Shown here: in pieces, positions 33,193 through 41,758 of the stretch
How the letters are laid out: every line of letters starts with the position of its first letter
Position numbering within the stretch: the first letter of the stretch is position 1
Assembly: GCA_963756575.1 (NCBI GenBank)
Contig: CAVWOM010000016.1
Location: 62,001-126,000, forward strand
Source of the DNA: Palsa-504 sp963756575
GTDB lineage: Bacteria; Actinomycetota; Actinomycetes; Streptosporangiales; Streptosporangiaceae
DNA length: 64,000 bases
Direction: 5' to 3'
Notes under the pieces: model-generated
Seen by the model: the letters and a program-made list of their open reading frames with translations, nothing else
Databases searched by the model: none
Told to the model about the DNA's origin: nothing
Position numbers and translations under genes: made by a program

Positions 33193-35328
33193 ATGACAGC
33201 TACAGGCAGTGGGGCGGGAGGAGCCGCCGGCAGGGCACCGGCGGCCGATCAGGTGCGAAACGTGGTGCTGGTCGGCCATTCCGGGACGGGGAAGTCCAGC
33301 CTGGTCGAGGCGCTGCTCGCCGCGACCGGCACGATCCAGCGGTCCGGCAGCATCGGTGAGGGCACCACGGTCAGCGACTTCGACGAGACCGAGATCAGGC
33401 AGCAGCGCTCGGTCAACCTGACCCTCGCACCGGTCATCCACAACGGCATCAAGGTGAACCTGCTCGACACGCCCGGCTACGCCGACTTCACGGGAGACCT
33501 CAGGGCCGGGCTCCGGGCGGCCGACTCGGCGCTGTTCGCCGTGTCCGCCACCGACGGGATCGACGGCGTGACCCGGATGCTGTGGGACGAGTGCGCCGCG
33601 GTCGGCATGCCCCGCGCGGTCGTCATCACCAAGATCGACCACCAGCGGGCGGAGTTCCAGGCCACGCTCGACGCGTGCCGCGAGGCCTTCGGCGATGCGG
33701 TGGCGCCGCTGTACCTGCCGGTCGGCGAGCCGGTCACCGGCCTGATCGGGCTGCTGTCGCAGAAGCTCTACAGCTACTCGGGCGGGCAGCGGTCCGAGGG
33801 CGCGCCCGCGGCCGAGGACGAGGACCGCCTGGCCGAGCTGCGCGGTGAGCTGATCGAGGGCATCATCACCGAGAGCGAAGACGAATCCCTCATGGACCGG
33901 TACCTGTCCGGCGAGGAGATCGACCCCAAGTTGCTCATCGAGGACCTGGAGAAGGCGGTCGCGCGGGGCAGCTTCTACCCGGTGCTCGTCACCTCCGCGC
34001 CGCAGAAGATCGGCATGCTCGAGCTGCTCGAAGTGATGACCGAAGCCTTCCCCTCCCCCGCCGAGCACCCGATGCCCGCGGTCACCACGCCGGACGGCAA
34101 GCCCGTCGCCAGCCTGACCTCCGACCCGAAGGGCCCGCTGCTGGCCGAGGTGGTCAAGACCACCACCGACTCCTACGTCGGCCGGATCAGCCTGGTCCGG
34201 GTGTTCTCGGGCACGCTGCGCCCCGACGCCTCCGTGCACGTGTCCGGCCACGGCCGGGCCGCCAGCGGGCACGAGGACCACGACGACGACGAGCGCATCG
34301 GCGCGCTGACCTCGCCGCTGGGCAAGCAGCAGCGCGGGATCACCAGCTGCGGGGCGGGCGACATCTGCGCCGTGGCCAAGCTGGGCACCGCCGAGACCGG
34401 CGACACGCTGTCGGACAAGGACCACCCGCTGCTGATGGAGTCCTGGTCGATGCCCGAGCCGCTGCTCCCGGTGGCGATCGTGGCCAAGTCCAAGGCCGAC
34501 GAGGACAAGCTCTCCCAGGGCCTGAACCGGCTCATCGCCGAGGACCCGACGCTGCGGCTGGAGAACAACGCCGAGACCAGGCAGCTGGTGCTGTGGTGCA
34601 TGGGCGAGGCCCACATCGACGTGCTGCTCGACCGGCTCGAGAACCGGTACGGGGTGGCGGTGGAGACCACTGACCTGCGCGTGCCGCTGCGGGAGACGAT
34701 CGCGGGCAAGGCCCAGGGTCTCGGCCGTAACGTCAAGCAGTCCGGCGGGCACGGCGAGTACGGCATCTGCCACATCGAGGTGGAGCCGCTGGATGACTCG
34801 GCCGGGTTCGAGTTCGTCGACAAGATCGTCGGCGGGGTGGTGCCCAGGCAGTTCATCCCGTCGGTGGAGAAGGGCGTCCGCTGGCAGATGGAGCAGGGCG
34901 TCACGGCCGGCTACCCGATGACCGGCGTCCGGGTCACCCTGTACGACGGCAAGGCGCACTCGGTGGACTCCTCCGACATGGCCTTCCAGAAGGCCGGGCG
35001 GCTGGCGCTGCGGGACGCCGTGGCCAAGGCGCAGCCGACGTTGCTCGAGCCGGTCGACGAGGTGAGCATCCTGGTGCCGGACGATTACGTGGGCGCGGTG
35101 ATGTCGGACCTGTCCGGCCGCCGCGGCCGGGTGCTCGGCTCCGAGCCGATCGGCGTGGGCCGGACCCTGGTCAGGGCGGAGATCCCCGAGCTCGAGATCA
35201 GCAGGTACGCCATCGACCTGCGGTCGGTATCGCACGGAACGGGCTCGTTCACGCGGTCCTACCTGCGGCACGAGCCGCTCCCGGCGCACCTGGCGGCCAA
35301 GGTCGCCGCCGACTCCAAGCCGGACTGA
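33193..35328 (+). CDS. EF-G-like translational GTPase (EF-G2 type)
   Basis: A 711-residue EF-G homologue outside the usual str operon. G1 is GHSGTGKSS at about 28-36; G3 is DTPGYADF; the G4 position reads TKID instead of NKxD; and the switch I RGITI motif is replaced by RSVNLT. Domains II-V follow in normal order (VSILVPDDYVGAVMSDLSGRRGRVLG in domain V). This pattern is typical of the actinobacterial EF-G-like (fusA2-type) paralogues, whose role is not settled. ATG 33193 has AGGAGG nine bases upstream. It is convergent to the HIT gene, with two palindromes between. Confidence 0.88.
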   Translation: MTATGSGAGGAAGRAPAADQVRNVVLVGHSGTGKSSLVEALLAATGTIQRSGSIGEGTTVSDFDETEIRQQRSVNLTLAPVIHNGIKVNLLDTPGYADFTGDLRAGLRAADSALFAVSATDGIDGVTRMLWDECAAVGMPRAVVITKIDHQRAEFQATLDACREAFGDAVAPLYLPVGEPVTGLIGLLSQKLYSYSGGQRSEGAPAAEDEDRLAELRGELIEGIITESEDESLMDRYLSGEEIDPKLLIEDLEKAVARGSFYPVLVTSAPQKIGMLELLEVMTEAFPSPAEHPMPAVTTPDGKPVASLTSDPKGPLLAEVVKTTTDSYVGRISLVRVFSGTLRPDASVHVSGHGRAASGHEDHDDDERIGALTSPLGKQQRGITSCGAGDICAVAKLGTAETGDTLSDKDHPLLMESWSMPEPLLPVAIVAKSKADEDKLSQGLNRLIAEDPTLRLENNAETRQLVLWCMGEAHIDVLLDRLENRYGVAVETTDLRVPLRETIAGKAQGLGRNVKQSGGHGEYGICHIEVEPLDDSAGFEFVDKIVGGVVPRQFIPSVEKGVRWQMEQGVTAGYPMTGVRVTLYDGKAHSVDSSDMAFQKAGRLALRDAVAKAQPTLLEPVDEVSILVPDDYVGAVMSDLSGRRGRVLGSEPIGVGRTLVRAEIPELEISRYAIDLRSVSHGTGSFTRSYLRHEPLPAHLAAKVAADSKPD

Positions 35329-35336
35329 CGCGGCCC

Positions 35337-35363
35337 GGCCGCCTCGGCCCGGCCGAGGCGGCC
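35337..35363 (+). terminator. terminator-like hairpin after the EF-G-like gene
   Basis: 11-bp perfect arms (35337-35347, 35353-35363) with loop CCCGG, eight bases after the stop codon. Very GC-rich stem, no T tract, as common in high-GC actinobacteria. Confidence 0.6.
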
Positions 35364-35371
35364 CGCACGCT

Positions 35372-35421
35372 ATGAAACCCGGGTTCCAGCGCGTTCGAGC
35401 GCGGTGGAACCCGGGTTTCAT
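35372..35421. terminator. 22-bp palindrome between convergent genes
   Basis: Arms 35372-35393 and 35400-35421, 21 of 22 positions pair, six-base loop TTCGAG. It begins ATGAAACCCGGGTTCCAG and ends CCGGGTTTCAT. It is the most perfect member of the family seen at 16336 and 28657, and stands between the EF-G-like stop and the HIT stop. Confidence 0.78.
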
Positions 35422-35422
35422 G

Positions 35423-35511
35423 CTGCTGCGGGGGGCTTACGCGCGGGGCCAGCTGCTGCGGGGGGCTTACGCGCGGGGCCAGCTGTTGCGCGGGCTTATG
35501 CGCTGGGCCAG
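35423..35511. repeat. 30-bp tandem repeat covering the 3' end of the HIT gene
   Basis: Units 35423-35452 and 35453-35482 are identical; a third, degenerate 29-base unit at 35483-35511 contains the last codons and the TAA stop of the HIT gene. Each outer unit carries the same stop trinucleotide. The array looks like a duplication of the gene's own end into the intergenic space. Confidence 0.85.
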
Positions 35512-36038
35512 GCGGCGGCGAGGAGCTTGCGGGTGTCGGCCAGGAGCTGGGGCAGGACGCGGGTGCTGGCGGTGATGGGCATGAAGTTGGTGTCCCCGCC
35601 CCACCGGGGTACCACGTGCTGGTGCAGGTGGGCGGCGATGCCCGCGCCGGCCACCGTGCCCAGGTTGATGCCGATGTTGAAGCCGTGGGCGCCTGAGGCC
35701 TGGCGCAGCGCGAGGACCGTGCGCTTGGTGAACTCGGAGAACTCGGCGGTTTCCGCCCCGGTCAGGTCGGTGTAGTCGGCTACGTGCCGGTACGGGCAGA
35801 TCAGCACGTGACCGGCGTTGTACGGGTACAGGTTCAGGACCGCGTACACCAGCTCGCCCCGGGCGACGATCAGGCCTTCCTCATCGGTGAGCGTGGGCGC
35901 CCGGTCGAACGGGCAGCCCTCGCCCTCCCCCGGCCCCGACGGCTTGTTCTCGCCCTTGATGTACGCCAGCCGGTGCGGGGTCCACAGCCGCCCGAAGGCG
36001 TCCGGGACCCCCGCGAAGACTTCGTCCGGGTCAGCCAC
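35496..36038 (-). CDS. HIT family hydrolase/phosphorylase
   Basis: A 180-residue HIT protein with the triad HLHQHVVPRW (H-x-H-x-H) at about 138-147 and the upstream NLYPYNAGHVLICPYRHV block. The position beside thrS and the PIM genes and the CPFDRAP start match the mycobacterial Ap4A phosphorylase Rv2613c and relatives, so a role in removing diadenosine tetraphosphate is likely. GTG start. 9 bp after the thrS stop, so they are one operon. Confidence 0.88.
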   Translation of the reverse strand: MADPDEVFAGVPDAFGRLWTPHRLAYIKGENKPSGPGEGEGCPFDRAPTLTDEEGLIVARGELVYAVLNLYPYNAGHVLICPYRHVADYTDLTGAETAEFSEFTKRTVLALRQASGAHGFNIGINLGTVAGAGIAAHLHQHVVPRWGGDTNFMPITASTRVLPQLLADTRKLLAAAWPSA

Positions 36039-36047
36039 GGGCCGGCC

Positions 36048-38012
36048 CTAGACCTGGACGCGGTCGCGCACGGCGGTGACGATCTCCGTGATGGCGTCCG
36101 CCACGGGAATGGTGTTCTTCTGCGAGCCGTCCCTGAACCGGAACGACACCGCCCCGGCGGCCACGTCGTCGTCGCCCGCGATCAGCATGAACGGCACCTT
36201 CTGCCGCTGCGCCGTCCTGATCTTCTTCTGCATCCGGTCGTCGCTGGTGTCGACCTCGACGCGGATGCCCTGATCACGCAGCCCCCCGGCGACCTTCTCC
36301 AGGTAGGGCACGTGCGCGTCGGAGACCGGGATGCCGACCGCCTGGACCGGCGCGAGCCAGGGCGGGAAGGCGCCCGCGTAGTGCTCGACCAAGATGCCGA
36401 AGAACCGCTCGATGGACCCGAACAGGGCGCGGTGGATCATGTACGGACGCTGCCGGGTGCCGTCGGCGGCCTGGTACTCGATGCCGAACCGGCCCGGCTC
36501 CTGCAGGTCGACCTGCAGGGTGGAAAGCTGCCAGCGGCGGCCGATCGCGTCCTTGACGTGCACGTCGATCTTGGGGGCGTAGAAGGCGCCCTCGCCCTCG
36601 GCGACCACGTACGGCAGGCCGGACACGTCGAGCGCGTGCTTGAGCGCCACCTCGGCCTCGGCCCACTCCGACAGCTCGCCCACGTACTTCTCCGGCCGGG
36701 TGGACAGCTCCGCCTCGAACTCGGTCAGCCCGAAGTCGCGCAGCAGCCCGACCACGAAGGCGAGCAGCGAGGCCAGCTCGTCCTGCAGCTGCTCCGGGCT
36801 GCAGAAGATGTGCGAGTCGTCCTGGGTGAAGCCGCGGGCCCGGGTCAGGCCGTGCACCACCCCGGACTTCTCGTACCGGTACACGGTGCCGAACTCGAAC
36901 AGCCGCAGGGGCAGCTCGCGGTAGGACCGCCCGCGCGCCGCGTAGATCAGGATGTGCATCGGGCAGTTCATCGGCTTGTTGTAGTAGGTAGCCCCGTCCA
37001 GCACCATGGGCGGGAACATGCCGTCCTTGTACCACTCCAGGTGCCCGGAGGTGATGAACAGGTCTTCCTTGGTCACGTGGGGGGTGTTGACGAACTCGTA
37101 CCCGGCCTCGGTGTGGCGGCGGCGCGAGTAGTCCTCCATCACCCGGCGGATGATGCCGCCCTTGGGGTGGAAGACCGGCAGCCCGCTGCCGAGCTCGACC
37201 GGGAACGAGAACAGGTCGAGCTCCGCGCCGAGCTTGCGGTGGTCGCGCTTCTCGGCTTCCTCGAGGAACCGCAGGTGCGTGTCCTGCTTGTCCCGGGATT
37301 CCCAGGCGGTACCGTAGATCCGCTGCAGCTGCGGGTTCTTCTCGCTCCCGCGCCAGTAGGCCCCGCCGGTGCGCATCAGCTTGAACGCCGGGATGGCCCG
37401 GGTGTCCGGCAGGTGCGGGCCGCGGCACAGGTCCTTCCAGCACAGCTCGCCGCTGGCCGGGTTCAGGTTGTCGTAGATGGTCAGCTCCGCGCCGCCGACC
37501 TCGACCGACTCGCCGTCCTCGGACGCCGGGTGGCCCTTGAGGCCGATCAGCTCGAGCTTGTACGGCTCGGCGGCGAGCTCGGCCCGGGCCTGCTCGTCGG
37601 TGACCACCCGGCGGGAGAACCGCTGGCCCTGCTTGACGATCTGGCGCATCCGGGCCTCGATGGCCTTGAGGTCCTCGGGGGTGAACGGCTTGTCGACGTC
37701 GAAGTCGTAGTAGAAGCCGTTCTCCACGGGCGGGCCGATGCCCAGCTTGGCCTGCGGGAACAGGTCCTGCACGGCCTGGGCCATGACGTGCGCGGCCGAG
37801 TGCCGCAAGATGTAGTGGCCGTCGTCGCTGGCGATGGCGACGGGCTCTACCACGTCGCCGTCAGCGACCGGGCTGGCCAGGTCGCGCAGCTCGCCGTTGA
37901 CCTTGGCCGCGATGACGCCTGGCTCGGGGCCGAGGGCCGCGCCCGCCGTCGTGCCCGCCTCGACCACATGCTCGCTTCCGGCGAGGGTGATACGAAGCTG
38001 CTGGCTGGACAC
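36048..38012 (-). CDS. thrS: threonine--tRNA ligase
   Basis: A 654-residue class II ThrRS. N-terminal TGS domain, then the editing domain with HSAAHVMAQAV (HxxxH), class II motifs (ELPLRLFEFGTVYRYEKSGVVHG; RALFGSIERFFGIL), the zinc site with the MNCPMH Cys, and a C-terminal anticodon-binding domain. GTG at 38012 with AGGAG seven bases upstream. The 40-bp leader to the Tex gene leaves no room for a T-box. Confidence 0.96.
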   Translation of the reverse strand: MSSQQLRITLAGSEHVVEAGTTAGAALGPEPGVIAAKVNGELRDLASPVADGDVVEPVAIASDDGHYILRHSAAHVMAQAVQDLFPQAKLGIGPPVENGFYYDFDVDKPFTPEDLKAIEARMRQIVKQGQRFSRRVVTDEQARAELAAEPYKLELIGLKGHPASEDGESVEVGGAELTIYDNLNPASGELCWKDLCRGPHLPDTRAIPAFKLMRTGGAYWRGSEKNPQLQRIYGTAWESRDKQDTHLRFLEEAEKRDHRKLGAELDLFSFPVELGSGLPVFHPKGGIIRRVMEDYSRRRHTEAGYEFVNTPHVTKEDLFITSGHLEWYKDGMFPPMVLDGATYYNKPMNCPMHILIYAARGRSYRELPLRLFEFGTVYRYEKSGVVHGLTRARGFTQDDSHIFCSPEQLQDELASLLAFVVGLLRDFGLTEFEAELSTRPEKYVGELSEWAEAEVALKHALDVSGLPYVVAEGEGAFYAPKIDVHVKDAIGRRWQLSTLQVDLQEPGRFGIEYQAADGTRQRPYMIHRALFGSIERFFGILVEHYAGAFPPWLAPVQAVGIPVSDAHVPYLEKVAGGLRDQGIRVEVDTSDDRMQKKIRTAQRQKVPFMLIAGDDDVAAGAVSFRFRDGSQKNTIPVADAITEIVTAVRDRVQV

Positions 38013-38052
38013 GGTGTGCTCCTAGGTAGTCGGAGAAAGTGGATACCCGATG

Positions 38053-40401
38053 CTATCGGTCGCGGGGGGGCTTAGGGACCAGGCCCGCCCGGCGCAGGGC
38101 GTCGGCCAGCGCGCCTTCGGGGGCCGCGTCGCGGGCGCCGCCCTTGGGGCCGCCACGCGGGCGGCCGCCGGCGGCCCGGGGCTCGGGTCGCGGCCGGGCG
38201 GCCGGGCGGGCGGCCGGCTGGGCGGGTCCCGGCGCGGCGTCGTCGTCCAGCCGCAGGGTGAGCGAGATCCGGTTCCGGGCGGTGTCGACCGACAGCACCT
38301 TGACCCGGACCACGTCGCCGGACTTGACCACCGAGTGCGGGTCGGAGACGAAGGTGCGCGACATGGCCGACACGTGCACCAGGCCGTCCTGGTGCACGCC
38401 GATGTCGACGAACGCGCCGAACGCGGCCACGTTGGTGACCACGCCCTCGAGCACCATGCCCGGCTGGAGGTCGCCGAGCTTCTCCACGCCCTCGGCGAAC
38501 GTCGCGGTGGCGAAGGCCGGCCGGGGGTCACGGCCCGGCTTCTCCAGCTCGCGCAGGATGTCGGTGACGGTCGGCAGCCCGAACCGCTCGTCGGTGAACT
38601 GATCCGGCCGGAGCGCGCGGAGGGTAGCGGTGCTGCCGATCAGCTGGCCGGCCGAGGTGCCCGTCGTGGCCAGGATGCGGCGCACCACCGGGTAGGCCTC
38701 GGGGTGCACGCCGGACGCGTCGAGCGGGTCGTCGCCGCCGCGGATGCGCAGGAAGCCGGCGCACTGCTCGAACGCCTTGGGGCCGAGCCGCGGCACCCCC
38801 ATGAGCTGCTGGCGGGTCCGGAACGGCCCCTCGGAGTCGCGCCGGGCCACGATCGCGGTGGCCAGCCCGGCGGTTATCCCGGACACCCGCGCCAGCAGCG
38901 GCTGGGAGGCGGTGTTCAGGTCGACGCCGACCGCGTTCACGCAGTCTTCCACCACGGCGTCCAGCGAGTGCGACAGCTTGCCCTCGGCCACGTCGTGCTG
39001 GTACTGGCCGACGCCGATGGACTTCGGGTCGATCTTGACCAGCTCGGCCAGCGGGTCCTGCAGCCGCCGGGCGATGGACACGGCCCCGCGCAGCGAGACG
39101 TCCATGCCGGGCAGTTCTTCTGAGGCGTAGGCCGAGGCGGAGTAGACGCTGGCGCCGGCCTCGGACACGACCACCTTGGTGAGCTTGAGCTCGGGATGGC
39201 GCTTCATCAGGTCGGCGGCCAGCCGGTCGGTCTCCCGGGAGGCGGTGCCGTTGCCGATGGCGACGAGCTCGGCGTGGTGCGTGCGGGCCAGCCGGGCGAG
39301 GATGTCGATGGACTCGTCCCAGCGGCGCTGCGGCTCGTGCGGATAGATCGTGGCGGTGCCGAGCACCTTGCCGGTGGCGTCCGTGACGGCGACCTTGACC
39401 CCGGTCCGGAAGCCGGGGTCCAGCCCGATCGTGGTCCGCGCGCCGGCCGGGGCGGCCAGCAGCAGGTCCCGCAGGTTGGCGGCGAACACCCGGACCGCCT
39501 CGTCCTCGGCCGCCTGCCAGAGCCGGACCCGGATGTCCACGCTCAGGTGCATCAGGATGCGGGTACGCCAGGCCCAGTGCACGGTGGCGCCGAGCCACGG
39601 GTCGGCGGCCCGGCCCTGATCGCGCAGGCCGAACCGGCCGGCGATGCGCGCCTCGTACTCCGCGTCCTCGGCCCCGGTTTCCAGGGTGAGGTCGAGGATC
39701 TCCTCCTTCTCGCCGCGGAACAGGGCCAGCACCCGGTGCGACGGCAGCCGCGTGAACGGCTCGCTGAACTCGAAGTAGTCGGAGAACTTGGCCCCCTTCT
39801 GCTCCTGGCCCTCGCGGACCCGGGAGGTCAGCGAGCCGCGAGCGGCCATCGTCTCGCGCAGCTCGCCGAGCAGGTCCGCGTCCTCGGCGAACCGCTCGAC
39901 CACGATGGCGCGGGCGCCCTCCAGGGCCGCGTTCGCGTCGGCGACGCCCCGGTCCGGGTCGGCGAAGGCCGCCGCCTCGGCGTGCGGGTCCCGGGCGGGA
40001 TCGGCGAGGAGCAGGTCGGCCAGCGGCTGCAGCCCGGCCTCGCGGGCGATCTGCGCCTTGGTGCGCCGCTTCGGCTTGTAGGGCAGGTAGAGGTCTTCCA
40101 GCCGGGCCTTGGAGTCGGCCGCGCGGAGCTGGGCCTCGAGCTCGCCGGTCAGCTTGCCCTGGGCGGTGATCTCCTTCAGGATCGAGTCCCGCCGCTCGTC
40201 AAGCTCGCGCAGGTAGCGCAGGCGCTCGTCGAGGGTGCGGAGCTGGGCGTCGTCGAGGCCGCCGGTGGCTTCCTTGCGGTACCGGGCCACGAACGGCACC
40301 GTCGCGCCGCCGTCGAGAAGCTCGACCGCGGCGCTGACCTGACGGACGGCCACGCCGAGCTGGCCGGCGATCCGCTGGTCCACTGACTGGGTTTGCGTCA
40401 C
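38053..40401 (-). CDS. Tex-like RNA-binding transcription accessory protein
   Basis: A 782-residue Tex family protein: N-terminal Tex domain (VPFVARYRKEATGGLDDAQLRTL), YqgF/RNase H-like core (TTIGLDPGFRTGVKVAVTD), helix-hairpin-helix repeats (VGVDLNTASQPLLARVSGI), and a C-terminal S1 domain (GMVLEGVVTNVAAFGAFVDIGVHQDGLVH). The tail is Pro/Arg/Ala-rich. GTG at 40401 has no clear ribosome-binding site and may be leaderless. An open extension upstream to 40698 is a shadow of the CGNR gene. Role: nucleic-acid binding and transcription/toxin-gene effects in other bacteria; not specific here. Confidence 0.92.
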   Translation of the reverse strand: MTQTQSVDQRIAGQLGVAVRQVSAAVELLDGGATVPFVARYRKEATGGLDDAQLRTLDERLRYLRELDERRDSILKEITAQGKLTGELEAQLRAADSKARLEDLYLPYKPKRRTKAQIAREAGLQPLADLLLADPARDPHAEAAAFADPDRGVADANAALEGARAIVVERFAEDADLLGELRETMAARGSLTSRVREGQEQKGAKFSDYFEFSEPFTRLPSHRVLALFRGEKEEILDLTLETGAEDAEYEARIAGRFGLRDQGRAADPWLGATVHWAWRTRILMHLSVDIRVRLWQAAEDEAVRVFAANLRDLLLAAPAGARTTIGLDPGFRTGVKVAVTDATGKVLGTATIYPHEPQRRWDESIDILARLARTHHAELVAIGNGTASRETDRLAADLMKRHPELKLTKVVVSEAGASVYSASAYASEELPGMDVSLRGAVSIARRLQDPLAELVKIDPKSIGVGQYQHDVAEGKLSHSLDAVVEDCVNAVGVDLNTASQPLLARVSGITAGLATAIVARRDSEGPFRTRQQLMGVPRLGPKAFEQCAGFLRIRGGDDPLDASGVHPEAYPVVRRILATTGTSAGQLIGSTATLRALRPDQFTDERFGLPTVTDILRELEKPGRDPRPAFATATFAEGVEKLGDLQPGMVLEGVVTNVAAFGAFVDIGVHQDGLVHVSAMSRTFVSDPHSVVKSGDVVRVKVLSVDTARNRISLTLRLDDDAAPGPAQPAARPAARPRPEPRAAGGRPRGGPKGGARDAAPEGALADALRRAGLVPKPPRDR

Positions 40402-40424
40402 CAGAGCATTGTGCCAGCGGATGA

Positions 40425-40955
40425 CTACTGGCGGGCGCGGGCACGGTAGGCGGCGACCGTGGTGCGGCTCGCGCAGGAGGGCTGGCAGTACCGCCGGGAC
40501 TGGTTGCGCGAGGTGTCGGCCAGCCAGCGCCCGCAGCCCGCGGCGGCGCAGCGCCGCAGCCGGGACCGGCCGTGGCGGCAGACGTAGAGCGCGAGCCCGG
40601 AGACGGCCATGGCCGCCAGCCATTCGGCCAGCGGCGCGTCGTCCCGCGCGTAGTGCAGGTGCGCAGTGCCGTCGTGCCGGGTCAGGACCGGCTGGCACGG
40701 CTGGGCGGCCAGGAGCGCGGCCAGCGCGTCCACGAACTCGCCCTGGTCCGGCGTGGCCAGGACCGCGGCGATGCCGGGGCCGAGCCCGCGCAGGGCTCGC
40801 GCCAGCGCCTCGTCGACGGCGGCGGGATAGCCGTGGTCGGCGAGCATCAGCTGCTGACGGGCGAGCAGCCCGGGCAGGTCCAGGGTCCCGTCGCCGAGCG
40901 AGGCGAGGTCGAGCGCGAGGTGCAGCGGATTCAGGTCGTAGTCGTCATAACTCAC
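40425..40955 (-). CDS. CGNR zinc finger / ABATE domain regulator
   Basis: A 176-residue protein. The N-terminal ABATE-like part (NPLHLALDLAS) precedes a C-terminal zinc finger of the CGNR type (CAAAGCGRWLADTSRNQSRR then YCQPSCASR). The name-giving CGNR is CASR here, but all four Cys are kept. This family is taken to be transcriptional regulators of actinobacteria. GTG start with AGGTGG upstream. It is divergent from the TPR gene, and a palindrome in the gap is a likely operator. Confidence 0.82.
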   Translation of the reverse strand: MSYDDYDLNPLHLALDLASLGDGTLDLPGLLARQQLMLADHGYPAAVDEALARALRGLGPGIAAVLATPDQGEFVDALAALLAAQPCQPVLTRHDGTAHLHYARDDAPLAEWLAAMAVSGLALYVCRHGRSRLRRCAAAGCGRWLADTSRNQSRRYCQPSCASRTTVAAYRARARQ

Positions 40956-40959
40956 TTGA

Positions 40960-40990
40960 CCACCTACAGGGCGCCCGCTTGGGTAGGTGG
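40960..40990. promoter_or_regulatory. candidate operator of the CGNR regulator
   Basis: CCACCTAC (40960-40967) and GTAGGTGG (40983-40990) are exact inverted repeats with a 15-base spacer that itself contains GGGCGCCC. It lies 5 bp upstream of the CGNR start and 25 bp upstream of the divergent TPR gene. Confidence 0.45.
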
Positions 40991-41015
40991 CATCTAGGTT
41001 TTTGCCGCCTACGGA

Positions 41016-41682
41016 ATGAGTTCCATTGTGACAGAGATCGCGAGCCGCCCGCTGGCCGCCGCCGCCCGGGCGCTGATGCTGGCCGGCCAGTGGGATCACG
41101 CCGCCGCCCTGCTCCGCGGGGCGGCCCCGGACGGGCCGGGCGAGCGGGCGGTCCTCGCCGTGACCCAGGCCGAGGTCGCGGTCAACCAGGATTTCTGGTG
41201 CCGAACGAGGCTGGCTCCCGTGGCCCTGGACGAGGCGGCCGCCGCCGTGGCGGAGGCGCCCGGGGATCGAAGGACCGCCTTCGACCTGGAACTGTCCCGG
41301 CTGCAGCACGACTATGCGGCCGAGCTGTTCGGCCCCGGCGAGGAGCCGCCGTCCGGCCCGCCGGACGGCGGCGCTGGCCGATGCCGAGGCGGCCGGGGAC
41401 GAGCTGGCCGAGTCCGACGCGCTCCGCCATCTCGGCTACCACGCGGGCGAGGCCGGTGACGCGGACCGGGCCCGGCGGATGTGGGAGCGCTCGGCCGAGC
41501 AGCGCCAGCGGGCGGGCGCGGTGCCGTACGTGCTGTCCCAGCAGCTGCTGCTGGCCGAGCTGACGCGGGATGGCGGCGACGAGACCGCCGCGCGCGGCCT
41601 GGCCGCGGAGGTCCGCCGCTGGGCGGGCGCGCTGGGCATCGGCCTGCTCGAGGCCCAGGCGGCCGCGCTGGCCGCCGGTTAG
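41016..41682 (+). pseudogene. TPR-like protein, frame broken near 41367
   Basis: The first frame (ATG 41016) reads SRPLAAAARALMLAGQWDHAAALL and continues to about AAELFGPGEEPPSGPPD, then turns into Arg/Gly nonsense. The second frame takes over at AALADAEAAGDELAESDALRHLGYHAGEAGD and ends at 41682 with AALAAG. Removing one G of the GG at 41367-41368 joins them into one helical, TPR-like protein of about 221 residues. Relatives I recall are longer in the middle, so a deletion besides the single-base change is possible. The gene is divergent from the CGNR regulator and may be its target. Confidence 0.65.
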
Positions 41683-41758
41683 CCGGCGGCCAGCCACTGT
41701 CCGAGGCCCCGGTCCCGGACGAACGCCATGTCATCGTCCCGCCAGCCGGCGGGTCCGC

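Noticed and set aside
38013..38052. T-box or other leader riboswitch ahead of thrS (also alaS, aspS)
   Set aside because: The leader spaces are 40-80 bp or the gene is coupled to another; no room and no specifier or T-box sequence.
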